From Abiotrophia defectiva_A (GTDB taxonomy: Bacteria; Bacillota; Bacilli; Lactobacillales; Aerococcaceae), in the NCBI GenBank assembly GCA_963546405.1, contig CAUUNL010000054.1, positions 1 through 11,290 on the forward strand: DNA of 11,290 nucleotides, written 5' to 3'. The notes beneath the pieces are model-generated. The model was not told the DNA's origin, made no database searches, and saw only the letters and a list, made by a program, of their open reading frames with translations. The first letter of the stretch is position 1. Each line of letters opens with the position of its first letter. The translations under genes and the position numbers were made by a program. Below, piece after piece: positions 8,401-11,290 of this stretch.

Positions 8401-11107
8401 GGCAGACGGGACCGTAACCTTCCCAGCTGAAACCTATACAGCTGTAGGTAACTACACTTACATTATTCGTGAGAAGAATGACGGTGCTAAGGGTTATACC
8501 TATGATACTAAGGCTCCAGAAGTAACCGTAGCGGTTACCGACAATGGCCAAGGTCAATTGGTAGCGACTGAAACTTATGCTACTCCAGCTGAGTTTACTA
8601 ACAACTACCAAGCTTTATCAACGACTGCAGCCTTCAGCTTCACTAAGAAGTTGACCGGTCGTGCGCAAAAAGCAGGTGAGTTCAGCTTTGACTTAACTGC
8701 TCCAGAAGCAAAAGACAACCAAACCAAAGCAACTGCGGATGAGAACGGGACCGTTAATTTCGACCCGATTACTTATACGCAAACAGGTGTCTATGAATAC
8801 ACTGTTAAAGAACAAAAAGGTAACCTTGGCGGGATTACTTACGATGAGAAGGCCTACAAGGTTAAAGTTACTGTCACAGATAATGCAGGGCAATTAGAAG
8901 CTGCGGTAGAATACCCAGATGGTCAAGAGATTACTAACACCTACCAAGCGGGATCAGTAAGCAAAAACTTGAAGGCAACTAAAGCCTTGACCGGTGCTAA
9001 GTTAACAGATAATCAATTCACCTTCGAGTTGGTTAACAAGGAAACTGGCGAAGTCGTAAAAACTGCTAAGAACGATGAGAACGGAACGGTAACCTTCCCA
9101 GCTGAAACTTACACAGCTGTAGGTAACCACACTTACATTATTCGTGAGAAGAATGATGGTTCTAAGGGTTATACCTATGACGATAAGAAAGTTGAAGTAA
9201 CGGTAGCAGTTACTGACGACGGTAATGGCCAATTAGTGGCAACTGAAACTTATGCTACGCCAGCTTCGTTTACTAACAACTATCAAGCTTTATCAACAAG
9301 TGCAGCTATTAGTGTGACAAAAGCCTTAACTGGCCGTCCACAAAAGGCAGGCGAATTCAGCTTCGACTTAATCGAAGAAGGAGCTACCAGTGCAGCGCAA
9401 ACCAAAGTCAACGCTGAGAACGGTAGTGTAGCCTTCGACGCGATTACTTACACCAAACCAGGTACTTATAAGTACACGGTTAAGGAGCAAGCGGGTACTG
9501 TTGCTGGGGTGACTTACAGCACTCAAGTATTGAACGTAACCGTAAAAGTAACTGACAATGCCGGCCAATTAGAAGCTACGGTAGAATACCCAGACGGGCA
9601 AACCATTACCAACGCTTATAAAGCAGCCGCTGCTGATGTCACCATCAAAGCTAAGAAAGTCTTGAAAGGTAAAGCCTTAGTAGCTAATGCCTTCACCTTC
9701 GAATTAGTAGATGCTTCAACCAACAAAGTTGTTGACACTGCTAAGAACGATGCAAATGGGGATGTTACCTTCAAGGCCCAAAGTCTCTCAAGCGCTGGTG
9801 CCTACACTTACTCTGTTCGTGAAAAACTAGACGCTAATGATAAAGGGATGACCTATGACTCAAGCAATATCTTGGTACACGTCCGTGTAACAGATAACCT
9901 TGCGGGTCAATTAGAAGCAACTGTAACGCCAGATAAGGAATTGACATTCACCAACAGCTACAAGCCATTGGATCAAAATGTTACCCTTATGGCAACTAAA
10001 CGCATGGAAGGTCGCGCGCTTCAAGCTAACGAATTTAACTTCGTCTTGAAAGACGCTGACGGCAAAGAACTACAACGTGTCGCTAACGATGCGACAGGTA
10101 AGGTAAGCTTTGAACCAATTACTTATTCAGCAGTTGGGACTTACACTTACACTATCGCAGAAGTTTCCGGCGATGCTAAAGGTGTTACTTATGACGCTAA
10201 AGAAGTGAAAGTAACTGTTGAGGTCAAAGACGACAATGGCCAATTAGTAGCAACACCAAGCTATGAACAAGAGCCAGTCTTTACTAACCGTTATGCAGCA
10301 GCTTCAACCAAGCAAGCATTAAGCGTTAAGAAAGTTTTAGAAGGTCGTGCTTTAGAAGCAGGCGAGTTCGAGTTCGAATTATTAGATGAACAAGGCACTA
10401 AGTTGGCAAGTGCTAAGAACGACGCAGAGGGCAATGTAACCTTCGAAGAACAAACTTATAGCAAAGTAGGGACTAGCAAGTATCGTATTCAAGAAGTGAA
10501 TAACGGCTTGAAGAACGTTACTTACGATACCAAAGTAGTAGAAGCAACTGTTGAAGTGGTTGATAACCAAGCACAATTAACCCCTTCAGTTACTTACACT
10601 AACGATGCTACCTTCACTAACACCTATAAGGCAGTAGATCCAGGGCAACCAAGCTTCAGCGTAGACGCTATGAAAGAATTGGAAGGCCGTGAAATGAAGG
10701 CAGATGAATTCCAATTCAATCTCCTCGATTCAAATGGCAACCTGGTTGCTACCGCTAAAAACGATGCATCAGGTAAGATTCATTTGGAACATACCATCAC
10801 AAACCCAAGTGAAGGTACCTTTACTTACAAAGTCGTAGAAAAAGACTTGGGCGACAAAGAAATCACTTATGACAAAACTGTTCATGAGGTTTCTGTAACT
10901 GTAAGTAAGGACAGCGAAGGCAAGTTCCAAGCAAAAGTGGATAGTGCCAAATCTATTGTCTTTAAGAACACTTACAAACCAGTGAAAGAAGAGAAGAAAT
11001 TACCTAAGACCGGTGAAGCTGAAGTTATTTGGTTGACTGCTTTGGCTAGCATGATGGTAATGGGCGCAATTGCAGTTCTCCTTCTTGACAAAAAAGCAAG
11101 ATCTTAG
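5414..11107 (+). CDS. LPKTG-anchored fibrillar adhesin with 13 pilin isopeptide-linkage domains
   Basis: This is a complete 1897-residue cell-wall protein. The order is: signal peptide (1-28); Gln/Ala/Glu/Gly-rich linker (about 29-92); adhesin head (about 95-397) with a collagen-binding/SdrG-like Ig signature, notably the WRIRINR...VRDTIPEGQ stretch; thirteen FctA/Spy0128-type domains of about 108-115 residues (about 398-1858); then LPKTG (1863-1867), a hydrophobic helix and a KKARS tail. Each repeat has K four residues before G in the K-x-L-x-G motif, E in the Y-x-Y-x-x-x-E strand, and N in the F/I-x-N-x-Y end strand, the triad that forms Lys-Asn isopeptide bonds in Spy0128. I saw no cysteine. 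It is expected to be exported by Sec, linked to peptidoglycan by a class A sortase, and to stand as a rigid stalk holding the head outward. The ligand is unknown. No sortase or pilin neighbours are visible, so a monomeric fibril is more likely than a polymerised pilus. Confidence 0.93.
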   Translation: MKKQKLANLLIALLLVLQVFISPLSTFAQEANAGVATPATEQTQEAKETGGQEANGGQAAQPAAEGNQAAKPNAGGQDSANTEETEATQHYPQAQIQEAQYTMTTDFKINNNPVQNPGKYGEGKFYIIPTYKFADNATLQNGDTLTYTVPSVFRVEQSGPVEIKAGDNVTTVASLTTNPANNTATITITNADYYAHLNENKSLTALFTAVWADSTPKNIEQTFDLPGAGEYKLMRIVPDVDPTGYTKWGNQDRDNPELVNWRIRINRYAKPGIVNAMVRDTIPEGQEVVPDSFSGYYFTDWEAAQNGGTAGGRVAYTGGEVNIEDDNHFTITPSNGGSLDGRGLLIMFQTRITAPVDLVTKKVFNNYTFTSATHTEDVNGFAALTTTDGVGTGARPDEIIFEVNKTLNGRSLNQGEFSFELVDSSNQVVATATNDENGVVKFKKMKFRTAGNFTYKIREVNNNLPGVTYDKNIITATVTVTDNGGAKTAAVTYTKPGFTNTYKAASVTKVLKASKSLTGKNLVDDQFTFELVNKETGQVAQTAKSKADGTVTFPAETYTAVGNYTYIIREKNDGSKGYTYDTKAPEVTVAVTDDGNGQLVATETYATPAEFTNNYQALSTTAAFSFTKKLTGRAQKAGEFSFDLTAPEAKDNQTKATADENGTVNFDPITYTQAGVYNYTVKEQKGNLGGITYDEKTYNIKVTVTDNAGQLEAAVEYPDGQEISNTYQAASVSKVLKANKALTGANLADDQFTFELVNKATDKVVQTAKNKADGTVTFPAETYTEVGNHTYIIREKNDGSKGYTYDDKTVEVTIAVTDNGQGQLVATETYATPAEFSNNYQALSTTASFSFTKKLTGRAQVAGEFSFDLTAPEAKDNQTKATADENGTVNFDPITYTQAGVYNYTVKEQKGNLGGITYDEKTYNIKVTVTDNAGQLEAAVEYPDGQEITNTYQAGSVSKVLKATKALTGKNLADDQFTFELVNKETGKVAQTAKSKADGTVTFPAETYTAVGNYTYIIREKNDGAKGYTYDTKAPEVTVAVTDNGQGQLVATETYATPAEFTNNYQALSTTAAFSFTKKLTGRAQKAGEFSFDLTAPEAKDNQTKATADENGTVNFDPITYTQTGVYEYTVKEQKGNLGGITYDEKAYKVKVTVTDNAGQLEAAVEYPDGQEITNTYQAGSVSKNLKATKALTGAKLTDNQFTFELVNKETGEVVKTAKNDENGTVTFPAETYTAVGNHTYIIREKNDGSKGYTYDDKKVEVTVAVTDDGNGQLVATETYATPASFTNNYQALSTSAAISVTKALTGRPQKAGEFSFDLIEEGATSAAQTKVNAENGSVAFDAITYTKPGTYKYTVKEQAGTVAGVTYSTQVLNVTVKVTDNAGQLEATVEYPDGQTITNAYKAAAADVTIKAKKVLKGKALVANAFTFELVDASTNKVVDTAKNDANGDVTFKAQSLSSAGAYTYSVREKLDANDKGMTYDSSNILVHVRVTDNLAGQLEATVTPDKELTFTNSYKPLDQNVTLMATKRMEGRALQANEFNFVLKDADGKELQRVANDATGKVSFEPITYSAVGTYTYTIAEVSGDAKGVTYDAKEVKVTVEVKDDNGQLVATPSYEQEPVFTNRYAAASTKQALSVKKVLEGRALEAGEFEFELLDEQGTKLASAKNDAEGNVTFEEQTYSKVGTSKYRIQEVNNGLKNVTYDTKVVEATVEVVDNQAQLTPSVTYTNDATFTNTYKAVDPGQPSFSVDAMKELEGREMKADEFQFNLLDSNGNLVATAKNDASGKIHLEHTITNPSEGTFTYKVVEKDLGDKEITYDKTVHEVSVTVSKDSEGKFQAKVDSAKSIVFKNTYKPVKEEKKLPKTGEAEVIWLTALASMMVMGAIAVLLLDKKARS
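5696..6604 (+). other. N-terminal adhesin head domain(s)
   Basis: Residues about 95-397 are non-repetitive and rich in beta-strand patterns. The stretch LVNWRIRINRYAKPG, followed by VRDTIPEGQEVVPDSF, matches the W-x-I-x-I-N ... D-x-I-P-x-G-Q pattern seen in collagen-binding and SdrG/ClfA-like DEv-IgG adhesin modules of Gram-positive surface proteins. A first subdomain (about 95-215) followed by this one (about 220-390) would fit the usual two-domain binding head. The specific ligand (collagen, fibrinogen or other) cannot be told from the sequence. Confidence 0.65.
6605..10990 (+). repeat. Thirteen-domain FctA/Spy0128-like isopeptide stalk
   Basis: Repeat starts by residue are about 398, 506, 619, 731, 844, 956, 1069, 1181, 1294, 1406, 1520, 1631 and 1743. 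Domains 2-9 alternate between type A (S-V-x-K-x-LKA, REKNDG, ATPAEF-x-NNY) and type B (STTAAFSFTKKLTGR, KEQKGNLGG, EYPDGQEI-x-NTY). Domains 1 and 10-13 are diverged singletons. The Lys/Glu/Asn triad is intact in all thirteen by eye. The last repeat (about 1743-1858) is the most divergent and leads into the KEEKK spacer before LPKTG. Confidence 0.88.
6929..9628 (+). repeat. Four tandem 675-bp A+B supermodules
   Basis: The supermodule units are 6929-7603, 7604-8278, 8279-8953 and 8954-9628. Each is exactly 675 bp: a 113-codon A domain plus a 112-codon B domain. Units 1-3 are very similar at nucleotide level. Unit 4 has a typical A domain but a diverged B domain (9293-9628, with IEEGATSAAQTKVNAENGSV). 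The pair, not the single domain, was evidently the unit of duplication. Confidence 0.92.
11000..11104 (+). other. Sortase sorting signal (LPKTG, helix, basic tail)
   Basis: LPKTG is encoded at 11000-11014, followed by a hydrophobic stretch (VIWLTALASMMVMGAIAVLLL) and the charged tail DKKARS before TAG. This is the standard class A sortase cell-wall sorting signal, cleaved between Thr and Gly. Confidence 0.95.
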
Positions 11108-11137
11108 GCTACTTTATTAGTAGTTGGCAAAGCCTAA
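11104..11137 (+). other. Short inverted repeat spanning the adhesin stop codon
   Basis: TTAGGCT (11104-11110, containing the TAG stop) is the exact inverse of AGCCTAA (11131-11137), with a 20-nt loop. It is a weak 7-bp stem next to a strong terminator and could be incidental. Confidence 0.25.
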
Positions 11138-11144
11138 AGTATGC

Positions 11145-11182
11145 AGAAAAGCCCCAGAGTTTATAAACTCTGGGGCTTTTCT
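11145..11182 (+). terminator. Perfect 38-bp palindromic terminator of the adhesin gene
   Basis: The left arm 11145-11163 and right arm 11164-11182 are exact inverses over 19 positions, with a GCCCCAGAG core and flanking AAAA/TTTT. The folded RNA would have a GC-rich stem ending in UUUUCUCU. It starts 37 nt after the stop. Its symmetry means it can also stop leftward transcription. Confidence 0.92.
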
Positions 11183-11187
11183 CTATC

Positions 11188-11223
11188 AAAAAAAGAGGCT
11201 GAATGGTAGAATTCAGCCTCTTT
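11188..11223 (-). terminator. Second hairpin terminator, best oriented for leftward transcripts
   Basis: AAAGAGGCTGAAT (11192-11204) pairs perfectly with ATTCAGCCTCTTT (11211-11223) around a 6-nt loop. Seven A residues (11188-11194) precede it on the plus strand, giving a stem followed by seven U in a leftward RNA. Rightward there are only three U. This suggests a convergent minus-strand gene beyond the right edge, with some bidirectional activity. Confidence 0.75.
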
Positions 11224-11226
11224 GTC

Positions 11227-11261
11227 CTAGGGAGCATTAAGTAGCGGCTAGCTCCCTAGCC
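11227..11261. repeat. Overlapping, mutually exclusive inverted repeats
   Basis: CTAGGGAGC (11227-11235) is the perfect inverse of GCTCCCTAG (11251-11259). The same right-hand region can instead fold locally as GGCTAG (11246-11251) with CTAGCC (11256-11261) around a 4-nt loop. The two foldings exclude each other. The function is unknown. Confidence 0.45.
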
Positions 11262-11263
11262 AG

Positions 11264-11282
11264 ATCCTATAAAAAATAGGAT
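11264..11282. repeat. Short perfect hairpin near the right edge
   Basis: ATCCTAT (11264-11270) and ATAGGAT (11276-11282) are exact inverses around AAAAA. It is AT-rich and adjacent to the preceding inverted repeats. It may be the 3' end structure of a leftward transcript or an edge of a small repeated element; the window ends too soon to tell. Confidence 0.4.
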
Positions 11283-11290
11283 GGACGACT

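Noticed and set aside
6977..9568. A series of minus-strand open frames recurring every 675 bp inside the adhesin gene
   Set aside because: They repeat with exactly the period of the plus-strand supermodules and are antisense shadows of the repeats, with no independent start signals.
5414..11107. Polymerising major pilin or tip pilin of a sortase-assembled pilus
   Set aside because: Domains are FctA-like, but no pilin sortase, second pilin or signal peptidase gene is in the window, and 13 tandem domains in one chain fit a monomeric fibrillar adhesin better. It remains possible if pilus genes lie outside.

Overview
The window looks like a surface-adhesin locus of a low-to-mid GC Gram-positive coccus of the order Lactobacillales. 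Three things point there: a C-terminal LPKTG sortase signal, MucBP-type and streptococcal-pilin-type (FctA/Spy0128-like) repeat domains, and short strong rho-independent terminators. The genus cannot be fixed from this sequence. An Abiotrophia/Aerococcus/Facklamia/Granulicatella-like organism would fit the domain content and base composition, but that is a guess.

Two very large, same-direction genes fill nearly everything. (1) Bases 1-5093 hold the 3' part of a giant MucBP-repeat protein whose start lies outside the window. Its first 1.26 kb is a tandem array of exactly 210-bp units, five of them nearly identical. The rest is about 17 progressively diverged units of the same fold. It ends in a polar tail with no LPXTG motif and no membrane segment, which is unusual for this class. 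(2) Bases 5414-11107 hold a complete 1897-residue cell-wall-anchored fibrillar adhesin. In order it has a signal peptide, a low-complexity linker, a collagen-binding-like/Ig-like adhesin head of about 300 residues, thirteen pilin isopeptide-linkage domains and an LPKTG anchor. All thirteen repeats keep the Lys, Glu and Asn expected for an intramolecular isopeptide bond. Domains 2-9 are organised as four 675-bp two-domain supermodules, and two of the copies share 239 identical bases.

The 320-bp gap between the genes (5094-5413) holds an interrupted hairpin, a strong rho-independent terminator, a small imperfect palindrome, an extended -10 promoter, a leader hairpin and a ribosome binding site ahead of a GTG start. 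The two genes are therefore probably separate transcription units despite related roles. Downstream of gene 2 (11108-11290) are a perfect 38-bp palindromic terminator, a second hairpin whose U-tract faces leftward transcription (suggesting a convergent gene outside the window), and further short inverted repeats, some of them mutually exclusive.

Functionally both proteins are expected at or outside the cell wall, as long repetitive stalks that present adhesive surfaces. No sortase, pilin partner, regulator, RNA gene, CRISPR array or mobile-element gene is visible. The most notable points are the 13-fold isopeptide stalk, the homogenised nested repeats in both genes, and the missing anchor on the MucBP protein.
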